A DNA stretch of 64,000 bases from Ga0077527 sp964486865 (GTDB taxonomy: Bacteria; Pseudomonadota; Gammaproteobacteria; Burkholderiales; SG8-41). Location: assembly GCA_964486865.1 (NCBI GenBank), contig CAZAOZ010000008.1, positions 1 to 64,000 of the forward strand. Reading direction: 5' to 3'. Positions 33,733 through 42,098 of this stretch are shown one piece after another (within the stretch, counting starts at the first letter, position 1; every line of letters starts with the position of its first letter). The notes below the pieces were generated by a model. That model was given only the letters and a program-made list of their open reading frames with translations. It ran no database searches and was not told the DNA's origin. Made by a program: the position numbers and the translations under genes.

Positions 33733-34707
33733 TCAATCCGCCTTCATTTTCCGTTCTTTGATAACGCCTGCGAATTTTTTCAGTTCGCCCTCCAGGTGCA
33801 CAGCCAGCTGTTCCGGTGTGGTACCGACGGCATCGATGCCTTCCTGTTCAAGCCGGCCTGCGAGCTCCGGCGATCTGGCGGCCTTGTTGAAATGCTGGTT
33901 GAGCACGCTGATGATGTCCTGCGGTGTCCCTTTGGGCGCAACCAGCGCAAACCAGGCGGTGAATTCGTAACCGGGCAGCACGCTGGCGATCGTCGGCACG
34001 CCGGGCAGCGCGGAAACGGGCTTCAGGCTGGTCACGCCCAGCGCACGCAGGCGGCCGGATTTGACAAAACCGGCGGCCCCCGCGACCCCGGAGAACGACA
34101 CCCCCACCTCGCCGCTGATCACCGCAGTCAGTGCCGGCCCGCCGCCCTTGTACTGGATCACCGCAATCTCGGTCTTGGCGAGATAGTTGAACAACTCACC
34201 GGCGATGTGCGGATTGGTGCCGGTGCCGGCGCCGCCGTAATTCAGGGTGCCGGGGCGCGACTTGGCAAGACTGATCAGTTCCTTGACCGACCGCGCGGGC
34301 ACCGACGGATGCACGCTGACGAATGACGGCGTCGTGGCCAGATTCGAAATCGGCGCAAAATCAGTCAGCACGTTGTACGGCACTTTGCCGTACATCAGCG
34401 TGTTGGTAACCAGCGGCGTGGTATTGATCAGCAGCGTGTAGCCATCGGGTTTGGCTTGCGCAACGAAGCCGGTTCCGATGATGCCCGAGGCGCCGACGCG
34501 GTTCTCGATCACCACCTGCTGGCCGATTGCAGGCGCCACCAGCGGCGCCACCAGCCGCGCGGTCACGTCCACGGTGCCCCCCGGCGGAAACGGCACCACC
34601 AGCCGGATCGGCCGCTCCGGATACTTCGACGCCTGCGCCCACGCGGAACCCGCTGCAACCAGCGCACACCCGCACAGCAGCATCACCTCTGCCCTTTTGA
34701 TCATCAT
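33733..34707 (-). CDS. Bug/TctC-type periplasmic solute-binding protein
   Basis: A 324-residue precursor with a signal peptide (MLLCGCALVAAGSAWAQA) and the family start YPERPIRLVVPFPPGGTVDVTAR. VVIENRVGASGIIGTGFVAQ, KPDGYTLLIN and IQYKGGGPALTAVISGE follow. This third receptor in 4 kb differs in sequence from the other two, so each may recognise a different acid. It has its own start region with a GAGGAG-like site, about 120 bases ahead of the next unit. Confidence 0.93.
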   Translation of the reverse strand: MMIKRAEVMLLCGCALVAAGSAWAQASKYPERPIRLVVPFPPGGTVDVTARLVAPLVAPAIGQQVVIENRVGASGIIGTGFVAQAKPDGYTLLINTTPLVTNTLMYGKVPYNVLTDFAPISNLATTPSFVSVHPSVPARSVKELISLAKSRPGTLNYGGAGTGTNPHIAGELFNYLAKTEIAVIQYKGGGPALTAVISGEVGVSFSGVAGAAGFVKSGRLRALGVTSLKPVSALPGVPTIASVLPGYEFTAWFALVAPKGTPQDIISVLNQHFNKAARSPELAGRLEQEGIDAVGTTPEQLAVHLEGELKKFAGVIKERKMKAD

Positions 34708-34879
34708 TTTCTCCTCGTTCGAGTTTTTTTCGAGAGCCGGTTGCGCGCGGATTGGGCCTGCATTTTCCGCGGCAACAGATCAACCACAACGCAGCCACAA
34801 CGTTGCACTGTTTCAGTCTAGCGCGTATCGCAAAAAGACAAAAGTCGGCATGCCGCCGATCAATCCTGGAATCCTTCCA

Positions 34880-34909
34880 CAAATAAAAATGGCCCCGCTG
34901 TGGGGCCAT
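34880..34909 (-). terminator. Rho-independent terminator of tRNA-Ser(GCT)
   Basis: An 8-bp perfect stem (ATGGCCCC at 34889-34896 with GGGGCCAT at 34902-34909) is followed on the minus strand by TTTTTATTT. It begins 6 bases after the tRNA end. Confidence 0.85.
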
Positions 34910-34915
34910 GTTTAT

Positions 34916-35006
34916 TGGCGGAGAGAGAGGGATTCGAACCCTCGATAGGATTTTGTCCTATACGCCCTTAGCAGGGGCGCGCCTTCGACCACTCGGCCAT
35001 CTCTCC
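34916..35006 (-). tRNA. tRNA-Ser (anticodon GCT)
   Basis: A 91-nt class II tRNA on the minus strand. The acceptor stem GGAGAGA pairs, discriminator G and CCA (34916-34918) are encoded, the anticodon GCT is at 34970-34972, and the long variable arm (TATAGGACAAAATCCTAT region) is typical of serine. Its 5' end overlaps the first unit of a 118-bp tandem repeat that carries further copies of the tRNA 5' part. Confidence 0.96.
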
Positions 35007-35238
35007 GGTACTCTTTTCTACTACCTTGTCTGCTGCGCTTGCATCATCTGTGCTGTCACGGTGGTCTCGGCGCCTTGCGCCGAATGTTACGACGGCTTCG
35101 CCGTGACCACCCGGCCATCTCTCCGGTACTCTTTTCTACTACCTTGTCTGCTGCGCTTGTATCATCTGTGCTGTCACGGTGGTCTCGGCGCCTTGCGCCC
35201 AATGTTACGACGGCTTCGCCGTGACCACTCGGCCATCC
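34995..35238. repeat. 118-bp tandem repeat with tRNA-Ser(GCT) 5'-end copies
   Basis: Units start at 34995, 35113 and 35231 (the last only 8 bases), exactly 118 apart and nearly identical. Each contains the first ~20 bases of the tRNA gene (acceptor strand and D-stem start), its leader, and a folded module. In that module an outer stem GGTGGTC/GACCACC (35060-35066 with 35105-35111) encloses two hairpins, TCGGCGC/GCGCCGA and ACGGC/GCCGT. The second copy is slightly decayed. The truncated tRNA copies cannot make tRNA. Confidence 0.85.
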
Positions 35239-35248
35239 TTCTGACTCC

Positions 35249-35326
35249 GTAGCCTGGATGAAGGCCACAGGCCGTAATCCGGGAAAGTGGGTGTTCCCGG
35301 AATACGCTACGCTCCTTCCGAGCCAC
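35249..35326. repeat. REP-like imperfect palindrome
   Basis: The left half GTAGCCTGGATGAAGG ... GTAATCCGGGAA faces TTCCCGGAATACGCTACG ... CCGAGCCAC on the right, giving an imperfect hairpin. Palindromes of this GTAGCC(C/T)GGATGAAG type are common dispersed intergenic repeats in beta- and gammaproteobacteria. It lies between the serine tRNA repeat array and the end of lysC; nothing else is seen in 35327-35368. Confidence 0.6.
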
Positions 35327-35368
35327 TTACTCCTTTTGCAACGGCCCGCAGAATAACACAGCGCCTGC

Positions 35369-36595
35369 TCAAGCCGCCTGATCCAGCGCGAATGCCTTGT
35401 GCAGCACGCGCACCGCCAGCTCGGTGTATTTCTCGTCGATGACCACGGAAATCTTGATTTCCGACGTTGAAATCATTTCGATGTTGATGCCCTCCTCGGC
35501 CAGGCTGCGGAACATGGTGCTGGCGATTCCCGCGTGCGAGCGCATGCCGACGCCGACTACCGACACCTTGGCGATCTTGTCGCCGCCCTGCACGCCGCGC
35601 GCCTTGGTGTGCTCGATCACCGGCTTCAGCACGTTCAGCGTTTTCTGGTAATCGTTGCGATGCACGGTAAACGAAAAATCGGTCAGGCCGTCGTGGCCGA
35701 CGTTCTGCACGATCATGTCGACGTCGATGTTGGCGTCACCCACCGGGCCGAGGATTTGGTAGGCAATGCCCGGTCGGTCGGGCACGCCGAGCACGGTGAT
35801 CTTCGCTTCGTCCCTGTTGAACGCAATGCCTGAAATGACGGCTTTTTCCATGTTCTGGTCTTCCTCAAATGTAATCAGCGTGCCCTCGCCGCTCTCCTCG
35901 AAACTGGACAGCACGCGCAAACGCACCTTGTATTTTCCGGCAAACTCGACCGAACGGATCTGCAGCACCTTGGAGCCGAGACTCGCCATTTCCAGCATTT
36001 CTTCGAAGGTGACGGTTTTCAGGCGGCGCGCTTCGGGCACGATCCGCGGATCCGTGGTGTACACGCCGTCAACGTCCGTGTAGATCTGGCACTCTTCGGC
36101 CTTCAGCGCCGCCGCCAGCGCCACGCCGGTGGTATCGGAGCCGCCGCGGCCCAGCGTGGTGATGTTGCCGGCCTCGTCAACGCCCTGGAAACCGGCAACA
36201 ACGACCACATAACCGGCTTTCAGATCGGCGCGCATGTTCTGTTCGTCAATGCTGACGATGCGCGCCTTGGTGTACGCGTTGTCGGTCAGGATTTTCACCT
36301 GGCCGCCGGTATAGCTGCGCGCCTTCAGCCCGATTTCCATCAGCGCCATCGACAGCAGTGCAATGGTCACCTGCTCTCCCGTCGATACCATCACGTCGAG
36401 TTCCCGCGGATCGGGATGCGCCTGAATCTCGCGGGCCAGCGCGATCAGCCGGTTGGTTTCGCCAGACATGGCCGAGACCACCACGACAATATCGTGCCCC
36501 TGCGCCCGCCAGCGCGCCACGCGCTTGGCGACATTCTTGATGCGCTCGGGGCTGCCGACCGAAGTGCCGCCGTATTTCTGGACTATCAAAGCCAT
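35369..36595 (-). CDS. lysC: Aspartate kinase
   Basis: Aspartokinase phosphorylates aspartate for lysine, threonine, methionine and diaminopimelate synthesis. The 408-residue protein carries KYGGTSVG at residues 7-14, VSAMSGETNRLI, the GRGGSDTTGVALAAAL nucleotide loop and two C-terminal ACT domains (about 265-405; GVPDRPGIAYQILG and VGVGMRSHAGIASTMF), which usually mediate lysine/threonine feedback. The length fits the class II-type alpha subunit. It stands alone between repeats and a divergent HTH gene. Confidence 0.97.
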   Translation of the reverse strand: MALIVQKYGGTSVGSPERIKNVAKRVARWRAQGHDIVVVVSAMSGETNRLIALAREIQAHPDPRELDVMVSTGEQVTIALLSMALMEIGLKARSYTGGQVKILTDNAYTKARIVSIDEQNMRADLKAGYVVVVAGFQGVDEAGNITTLGRGGSDTTGVALAAALKAEECQIYTDVDGVYTTDPRIVPEARRLKTVTFEEMLEMASLGSKVLQIRSVEFAGKYKVRLRVLSSFEESGEGTLITFEEDQNMEKAVISGIAFNRDEAKITVLGVPDRPGIAYQILGPVGDANIDVDMIVQNVGHDGLTDFSFTVHRNDYQKTLNVLKPVIEHTKARGVQGGDKIAKVSVVGVGMRSHAGIASTMFRSLAEEGINIEMISTSEIKISVVIDEKYTELAVRVLHKAFALDQAA

Positions 36596-36757
36596 GAGGA
36601 CTGCTTACCGGGTTAAAGCGTCAAAAAGGGGCGTATTTTATTGGATTTTCAGGGGAAAAACGAGGTTTTGCGCATGATTCCCTGCGCCGTTGTAACCGGC
36701 TGCCGGGAACCATTACCGCCGCCAACACTCCGAATTGCTGAAGAGGAGACGCACGCC

Positions 36758-37060
36758 ATGCGAAAAAGCAAGCCATTATCCGCCAATCCCGGCGACATCC
36801 GCCGCCGGCTCGGATTGAATCAGCAACAGTTCTGGCCGATGATCGGCGTCACCCAGAGCGGCGGTTCCCGCTACGAATCCGGCCGCCGCATGCCCAGACC
36901 GGTGCGCGAACTGCTGCGCATCGTGCATGTCGAGGGCATACCGCTGGCGCAGATCCGCGGCGACGATTTTGCGCTGGTTGCGCACCTGAAAAAAGTGCGC
37001 CCCGGACTGTACCGCGAACTGAAAGCGGCAGCACAGCGCGACCGCAAAATACGCGGCTGA
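36758..37060 (+). CDS. Small HTH (Xre/Cro-like) DNA-binding protein
   Basis: A 100-residue protein beginning MRKSKPLSANPGDIRRRLGLNQQQFWPMIGVTQSGGSRYESGRRMPRPV, which is a compact helix-turn-helix of the Xre class. A basic C-terminal tail follows (HLKKVRPGLYRELKAAAQRDRKIRG). The start is set by GAGGAG 12 bases upstream of the ATG at 36758. It has no visible toxin or phage partner; queD follows 44 bases later. Regulated targets are unknown. Confidence 0.8.
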   Translation: MRKSKPLSANPGDIRRRLGLNQQQFWPMIGVTQSGGSRYESGRRMPRPVRELLRIVHVEGIPLAQIRGDDFALVAHLKKVRPGLYRELKAAAQRDRKIRG

Positions 37061-37104
37061 GCTACGAAGGCGATGCGAGGGGCATTTGTTATACTCCGCC
37101 CCCC

Positions 37105-37554
37105 ATGCAAATCACCCGCAGGCTGGAATTCGACGCCGGCCACCGCATACCCAATCACGCCAGCCAGTGCCGTCACCTGCACGGGCATCGCTACGCCATT
37201 GAAATCACCCTGAGCGGCGCGGTGATCGCCACCCCGGGCGCCGCGGACGAGGGCATGGTGCTCGACTTTTCCGCGGTCAAGTCTATTGCGCAGCAAACGG
37301 TGGTCGAACCCTGGGATCACGCGTTCCTTGCGTGGCGGCTGGATCAGGCAGTGGTGAAATTCCTGGCCGGCCTCCCGGCGCACAAGACGGTGCTGTTCGA
37401 CGCGCCGCCGACCGCAGAGCATCTGGCGCAAACGGCCTTCAATCTGCTCGACGCGCAATACCGGGCACATTACGGCGCGAGACTCCGGCTGGAGCGCGTG
37501 CGTCTTTATGAAACTCCGAATTGCTGGGCGGATGCACTGCGCGGCGAAAACTGA
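37105..37554 (+). CDS. queD: 6-carboxytetrahydropterin synthase (QueD/PTPS family)
   Basis: QueD makes 6-carboxy-tetrahydropterin from dihydroneopterin triphosphate for queuosine synthesis. The 149-residue product has the zinc ligands His13 (FDAGHRI), His26 and His28 (HLHGH), with the catalytic Cys22 just before (QCRHLHGH), and the C-terminal VRLYETPNCWA motif. No other queuosine gene is linked in this window, so a related PTPS activity cannot be excluded. A TTATACT sequence 10 bases before the ATG could be a -10 box for a very short leader. Confidence 0.88.
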   Translation: MQITRRLEFDAGHRIPNHASQCRHLHGHRYAIEITLSGAVIATPGAADEGMVLDFSAVKSIAQQTVVEPWDHAFLAWRLDQAVVKFLAGLPAHKTVLFDAPPTAEHLAQTAFNLLDAQYRAHYGARLRLERVRLYETPNCWADALRGEN

Positions 37555-37579
37555 GGAGCAGCGCGGATAATCGCGCGCA

Positions 37580-39205
37580 TCAGGTGGTTTCCGGCACCAT
37601 GGCAATCGCGCCGCAGGGACATTCTTCCGCGCACAAACCGCAGCCTTTGCAATAATCGTAGTTGAATTCGTAGCGCAGGCCGGGCCCCCGTTTGATCACG
37701 GCATTGTCCGGGCACACGCCGTAACAGTTGTCGCATTCGAAGCAGTTGCCGCAGGACAGGCAGCGGCGCGCCTCGAACAAGGCGATGTCTTCGTCCAGGC
37801 CACCCTGCACTTCCTCGAAGCCGGATTGGCGGCGGATGATATCCAGCATGGGTTGCACGGTTTTCGGCGCCTCCGCGTAATACCAGGTATTGAGCCGGTC
37901 ATAGCGGGCGATCTCGTGTTTTTCGGGCTGTAGGCGGGTCCGGCCGCGCAGCCAGACATCGATATTGAGCGCGGCTTTCTTGCCATGGCCGGCAGCCACC
38001 GTGACGGTGCGCTCCGCAGGCACCATGTCGCCGCCGGCAAAAATGCCCGGATAGCTGGTCATCATGTTGCTGGCCACTTTGACCACGCCGTTTTCCGTCG
38101 CGAGGCCGGGTACTTTCTGCAACAGCGAGAGATCGACATCCTGCCCCAGTGCAAGCACCAGGGTATCCGCCTCCACCGTCTCGAACTCGCCGGTGGGCTG
38201 CGGACGGCCATCGTTGTCGAGAACCATTTTCTCGACAGTGAACGTAGTGTCCTCGACGCGCTTGATGGTGTTGAGCCAGCGCACCATGACACCTTCGTCC
38301 AGGGCTTCCTGCAGCTCGAAATCGTGCGCCGGCATCTGCTCGCGGGTACGCCGATAAACGATCAGCGCCTCGGTCGCGCCCAGACGCTTCGCCGTGCGCG
38401 CCATGTCGATCGCGGTATTGCCGCCGCCGTAAACGATGACCCGCCGCCCCAGTTGCGGGCGCTCGCCGGTTTCCATGCCGCGCAACACGCTCACCGCATC
38501 GAGTATCCGGCTGGCATCGCGCGCCGGTATTTCGGTGCGCTTCGCCACGTGCGCGCCCACGGCCAGGAACGCCGCGTCGAACCCGCCGCCTTTCATCGAT
38601 TCCAGGATGTCGTCGACGCGCGTATTGAGCTGCAGTTCGATGCCCAGGTCGAGGATGCGCTGGATCTCGGCATCGAGTACGTCGCGCGGCAGCCGGTATT
38701 GCGGAATGCCGAAGCGCATCATGCCGCCGGCCAGCGGACCGGCTTCCCGGATGGTCACCGCATGGCCCAGCCGCGCCAGATGATAGGCCGCGCACAGGCC
38801 CGAAGGTCCGGCGCCCACCACCAGCACGTGCTTGCCCGACGCAGCCACCGGTGGCGCGAATTTCCAGCCTTGCCGGCGCGCCTCATCGCCGAGAAAACGC
38901 TCGACGGCGTGGATGCTGACCGCTTCGTCAAGAGTGGCGCGATTGCAGGCCGTCTCGCAGGGGTGATAACACACCCGCCCCATCAACGCCGGCAATGGAT
39001 TGTTCTTGACCAGTTCCTGCCAGGCCCGGTGGTATTCGCCGCTCTCCGCGTAATACAACCAGCCCTGGATGTCTTCGCCGGCCGGGCAGGCATTGTTGCA
39101 GGGCGGCAGCCGATCCACATAGACCGGGCGGCTGGTGCGCCAGCTGCCGGTATGGTTGGCGAGGCTGGAGCCGGGGTCGAGGGTGATCGCAAACGGTTTT
39201 TTCAT
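37580..39205 (-). CDS. NAD(P)H-linked flavoprotein (GltD-like) fused to a 2[4Fe-4S] ferredoxin
   Basis: A 541-residue protein. Residues about 25-115 carry the GltD-type N-terminal [4Fe-4S] cysteines (PPCNNACPAGEDI and CYHPCETACNRA). An FAD site follows (VLVVGAGPSGLCAAYHLARLG), then an NAD(P)H site (VIVYGGGNTAIDMARTAKRLG). A C-terminal ferredoxin segment has CLSCGNCFECDNCYGVCP and YCKGCGLCAEECPCG. It ends a four-gene operon whose other members are 2-oxoacid:ferredoxin oxidoreductase subunits, so it probably passes electrons from the thiamine enzyme to NAD(P)+ and replaces the usual delta subunit. Four-base overlap with the beta gene. Confidence 0.9.
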   Translation of the reverse strand: MKKPFAITLDPGSSLANHTGSWRTSRPVYVDRLPPCNNACPAGEDIQGWLYYAESGEYHRAWQELVKNNPLPALMGRVCYHPCETACNRATLDEAVSIHAVERFLGDEARRQGWKFAPPVAASGKHVLVVGAGPSGLCAAYHLARLGHAVTIREAGPLAGGMMRFGIPQYRLPRDVLDAEIQRILDLGIELQLNTRVDDILESMKGGGFDAAFLAVGAHVAKRTEIPARDASRILDAVSVLRGMETGERPQLGRRVIVYGGGNTAIDMARTAKRLGATEALIVYRRTREQMPAHDFELQEALDEGVMVRWLNTIKRVEDTTFTVEKMVLDNDGRPQPTGEFETVEADTLVLALGQDVDLSLLQKVPGLATENGVVKVASNMMTSYPGIFAGGDMVPAERTVTVAAGHGKKAALNIDVWLRGRTRLQPEKHEIARYDRLNTWYYAEAPKTVQPMLDIIRRQSGFEEVQGGLDEDIALFEARRCLSCGNCFECDNCYGVCPDNAVIKRGPGLRYEFNYDYCKGCGLCAEECPCGAIAMVPETT

Positions 39206-40206
39206 GCCGGCAATCCTTGCTGCGCGAGACCGAAGTAACCGATGTTGCGGTCAGCCATCGCCTGGATGGCGGCGATGGTGCGCACATCGGGTTCTTTGCC
39301 GAACAGGTGCGCAAACCGCTTCTGCAGCTTCAGGTAATCCGTAACCGGTACCCGCCGGCGCAATTGATAGCGTCCGGTAATCTCGCCCTGCTCGGCCTCG
39401 AACAGCGGGAACAATCCGGATTCGACGGCCAGGCGCGCGATCTTGATGGTGTCGGCAGGCTCTGACCCCCAGCCCAGCGGACAGGGCACATGGATGTGGA
39501 TATAGCGCGCTCCGCCGATGCCCATGGCGCGCATGACCTTCACTTCGAGATCGCGCAGATTGGCCACCGATGCGGTCGCCACATAGGGGATGTGATGCGC
39601 CATGGCGATCAGCGGCAGATTCTTGCCGGTGCCGAACACGTTGCCCGGCTGCCGCCCGACCGCCATGGTGGTGGCGGTGCGTGCCGCCGGCGGCGTCGCG
39701 CTGGAGCGCTGCACGCCGGTGTTCATGTAAGCCTCGTTGTCGTAGCAGATGTAGAGCACGTCATCGTTGCGCTCGAACATGCCGGAGAGACAGCCAAATC
39801 CGATATCGGCGGTACCGCCATCACCGCCCTGCGCAATGACCCGGGCATCGGTCCGTCCCTTGACGCGCAGCGCCGCCGCCACCCCTGCCGCCACTGCCGG
39901 CGCATTGCCGAACAGCGAATGCATCCAGGGAATCTGCCACGACGTCTCGGGATAAGGCGTGGAAAACACCTCCAGGCAGCCGGTCGCATTCACCGCCATG
40001 ACCCTGCCGGAAGCGGCCTGCATCGCGGCATCAATGGCATAGCGCGCGCCCAGCGCCTCGCCGCATCCCTGGCAGGCGCGATGGCCCGAGTTCAGCGAAT
40101 TGGTGCGACGCAGGTTGGCCTGCACCGCGCGCGCATGCCCTTCCAGCAGGCGATTGCCTACAGTGAACGTGCCGGTCTGGTAGAACTTGACGGGCTGCAT
40201 GCTCAT
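39202..40206 (-). CDS. 2-oxoacid:acceptor oxidoreductase, beta subunit (PorB-like)
   Basis: This 334-residue subunit binds thiamine diphosphate. GHRACQGCGEALGARY supplies cluster-type cysteines, ATGCLEVFSTPYPETSW resembles pyruvate:ferredoxin oxidoreductase, and GGDGGTADIGFGCLSGMFERN with the later NEAYMNTG forms the ThDP/Mg site. The sequence is closer to pyruvate/2-ketoisovalerate enzymes than to 2-oxoglutarate enzymes, but the substrate is not certain. It overlaps the alpha gene by four bases. Confidence 0.9.
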   Translation of the reverse strand: MSMQPVKFYQTGTFTVGNRLLEGHARAVQANLRRTNSLNSGHRACQGCGEALGARYAIDAAMQAASGRVMAVNATGCLEVFSTPYPETSWQIPWMHSLFGNAPAVAAGVAAALRVKGRTDARVIAQGGDGGTADIGFGCLSGMFERNDDVLYICYDNEAYMNTGVQRSSATPPAARTATTMAVGRQPGNVFGTGKNLPLIAMAHHIPYVATASVANLRDLEVKVMRAMGIGGARYIHIHVPCPLGWGSEPADTIKIARLAVESGLFPLFEAEQGEITGRYQLRRRVPVTDYLKLQKRFAHLFGKEPDVRTIAAIQAMADRNIGYFGLAQQGLPA

Positions 40207-41480
40207 GGCTGCGTCTGCTCCTGCGCCAGGCGCGGACCGGTGCGGGCTATATCGCGCAGGATATTTTCAGCGCTCGGCCCGGCGCGGCGCTGCTGCCTGC
40301 CGCGCTCCAGTTCGCGGTTGACCACATCCCAGTTGAGGTCGAGAAAATTGAGTTGCTTCAATTCATCGCGCTCGGCTTGCGCGAACAGGCGGGTCAGCGA
40401 ACTGCGGGTGATCGGCCGGCCGCCCAGTCCGGCAATCACCGTATAGCCCTTCAGGCTGATCCCGGACAGCGCCTTGCGCACGCCGTCGGACACGATGCCG
40501 CCGATGCCCACCGCCATGCATTTTTCAAGCACCACCACGCGCTGCGCGCCCTGCAGCGCCGCGCGCACTTCAGCCAGCGGAAAAGGCCGGAACGAGCAGA
40601 TGGAAACCGCACCAATGCGCTGCCCGCCCTTGCGCATTTCATCCACGGCATCCTTGATGGTACCGTTGACCGAACCCAGCGCGACCACGATGGTCTCGGC
40701 ATCCTCGCAGCGATAACTGCGGATCAGCCCGCCCGAGTCGCGGCCGAACTGCGCCTTGAACTCCGCGGCCAGCGCCGGGATCAGTTCCAGCGCCTGCTGC
40801 TGCTTGTGGTGCTGCAGATAGCGCACTTCGAAAAACGCATCCGGCCCCACCATCGCGCCAATCGACACCGGTTCATCGCAATCCAGCACCTGCACCGGCT
40901 CGAAGGGCGGCAGATAGGCATCGACCTGCGCCTGGGTCGGGATGTCCACGCGGTCGTAGGCATGGGTCAGGATGAAACCATCGACACAGACCATCACCGG
41001 GCAGGACAGCGCTTCGGCCAGACGGAAGGCCTGGATGTGCAGATCCGCCGCCTCCTGATTGGTCTCGGCGTAGAGCTGGATCCAGCCCGCGTCGCGCAAG
41101 GCCATGCTGTCGGAATGATCGTTCCAGATGTTGATCGGCGCGCCGATGGCGCGGTTGCCTATGGTCATCACGATCGGCAGGCCCAGGCCGGCGGCGTTGT
41201 ACACCGCCTCGGCCATGAACAGGATGCCCTGGCTGGCGGTGGCCGTGTAGCTGCGCGCGCCTGCGGCGGATGCGCCGATCGCCACCGACAAGGCGGCAAA
41301 CTCCGATTCGACATTGATGAACTCGCAGTTTTCCAGCGCGCCGCTTTTGACCATCTCGCCCAGCCCCTCGACGATGTGGGTCTGCGGCGTGATCGGATAA
41401 GCGCAGATCACCTCCGGCCGGCACAGCGCGATGGCTTCGGCCATGGCCCGCGATCCTTCGATCTGTTTAAGCATGCGCAA
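40203..41480 (-). CDS. 2-oxoacid:acceptor oxidoreductase, alpha subunit (PorA-like)
   Basis: A 425-residue subunit with YPITPQTHIVEGL, the FINVESEFAALSVAIGASAAGAR stretch and TATASQGILFMAEAVYNAAGL, all typical of PorA. It forms the oxoacid-binding half of the active site with PorB. The C-terminal part (FRPFPLAEVRAAL; VVVLEKCMAVGIGGIV) corresponds to the transketolase C-terminal-like domain. It overlaps gamma by 14 bases, indicating tight coupling. Confidence 0.92.
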   Translation of the reverse strand: MRMLKQIEGSRAMAEAIALCRPEVICAYPITPQTHIVEGLGEMVKSGALENCEFINVESEFAALSVAIGASAAGARSYTATASQGILFMAEAVYNAAGLGLPIVMTIGNRAIGAPINIWNDHSDSMALRDAGWIQLYAETNQEAADLHIQAFRLAEALSCPVMVCVDGFILTHAYDRVDIPTQAQVDAYLPPFEPVQVLDCDEPVSIGAMVGPDAFFEVRYLQHHKQQQALELIPALAAEFKAQFGRDSGGLIRSYRCEDAETIVVALGSVNGTIKDAVDEMRKGGQRIGAVSICSFRPFPLAEVRAALQGAQRVVVLEKCMAVGIGGIVSDGVRKALSGISLKGYTVIAGLGGRPITRSSLTRLFAQAERDELKQLNFLDLNWDVVNRELERGRQQRRAGPSAENILRDIARTGPRLAQEQTQP

Positions 41481-42048
41481 CCCTCTGCTGGCTCTGCATC
41501 ACGTGTTCGTAAGCGGCCTGGGCTGCCGCCACATTGGCAATGCCCACCTTGCCGGGAAAGCGATCGCGGATCGCCTGCTCCACGCTGTCCAGACTCAGTA
41601 GGCCGGCTATGGCCGCGAAACCGCCCAGCAGCGCCGCATTGGGCAACGGCCGGCCCACATACTTCAGCGCCAGTTCGCTCGCGGGTACGCTGCACAGGCG
41701 CTCGCGTGCGTATCCCCTGACGAAATCACCGAGGCCCAGTTCGTCGAAACTGCGGGTCGAGTTGATGAGTATGTAACCCTCCGGTGACAAGCCACTGAAC
41801 AGGTCAACCTGATGCAGCAGCGTCGGATCCTGGATGATCAGCGCATCCGGTTGCATCACCGGCTCGCGCAGGCGGATTTCAGCATCGTGTATGCGGCAAA
41901 ATGCCGTCACCGGCGCACCCATGCGCTCGGAGCCGAAACTGGGAAAGGCCTGGGCATGATGCCCCTCGCCAAAAGCCGCGATCGACAGCATTTCCGCTGC
42001 CGACACCACGCCCTGTCCGCCTCTGCCATGTATGCGTATCTGGAACAC
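41467..42048 (-). CDS. 2-oxoacid:acceptor oxidoreductase, gamma subunit (PorG-like)
   Basis: A 193-residue subunit that begins FQIRIHGRGGQGVVSAAEMLSIAAF after the initiator, the canonical gamma start, and contains PSFGSERMGAPVTAFCRI. The start is taken as GTG at 42048 because GGAGGAG stands 7 bases upstream. An FNR-type site centred 58 bases upstream also puts the expected transcription start near 42064, which excludes the ATGs at 42072 and 42096. It is the first gene of the operon gamma-alpha-beta-flavoprotein. Confidence 0.9.
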   Translation of the reverse strand: MFQIRIHGRGGQGVVSAAEMLSIAAFGEGHHAQAFPSFGSERMGAPVTAFCRIHDAEIRLREPVMQPDALIIQDPTLLHQVDLFSGLSPEGYILINSTRSFDELGLGDFVRGYARERLCSVPASELALKYVGRPLPNAALLGGFAAIAGLLSLDSVEQAIRDRFPGKVGIANVAAAQAAYEHVMQSQQRVAHA

Positions 42049-42098
42049 CGCGCCTCCTCCATGCACGCTCATACTCTCAGACCGGGCGTCCTGCACAT

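Noticed and set aside
34995..35238. CRISPR array
   Set aside because: Units are 118 bp and identical throughout, with no unique spacers and no cas genes; they contain tRNA sequence.
37580..42048. Firm assignment as phenylglyoxylate dehydrogenase (padEFGHI)
   Set aside because: Gene number and order differ, no phenylacetate or phenylglyoxylate genes are linked, and the beta subunit looks pyruvate-type.
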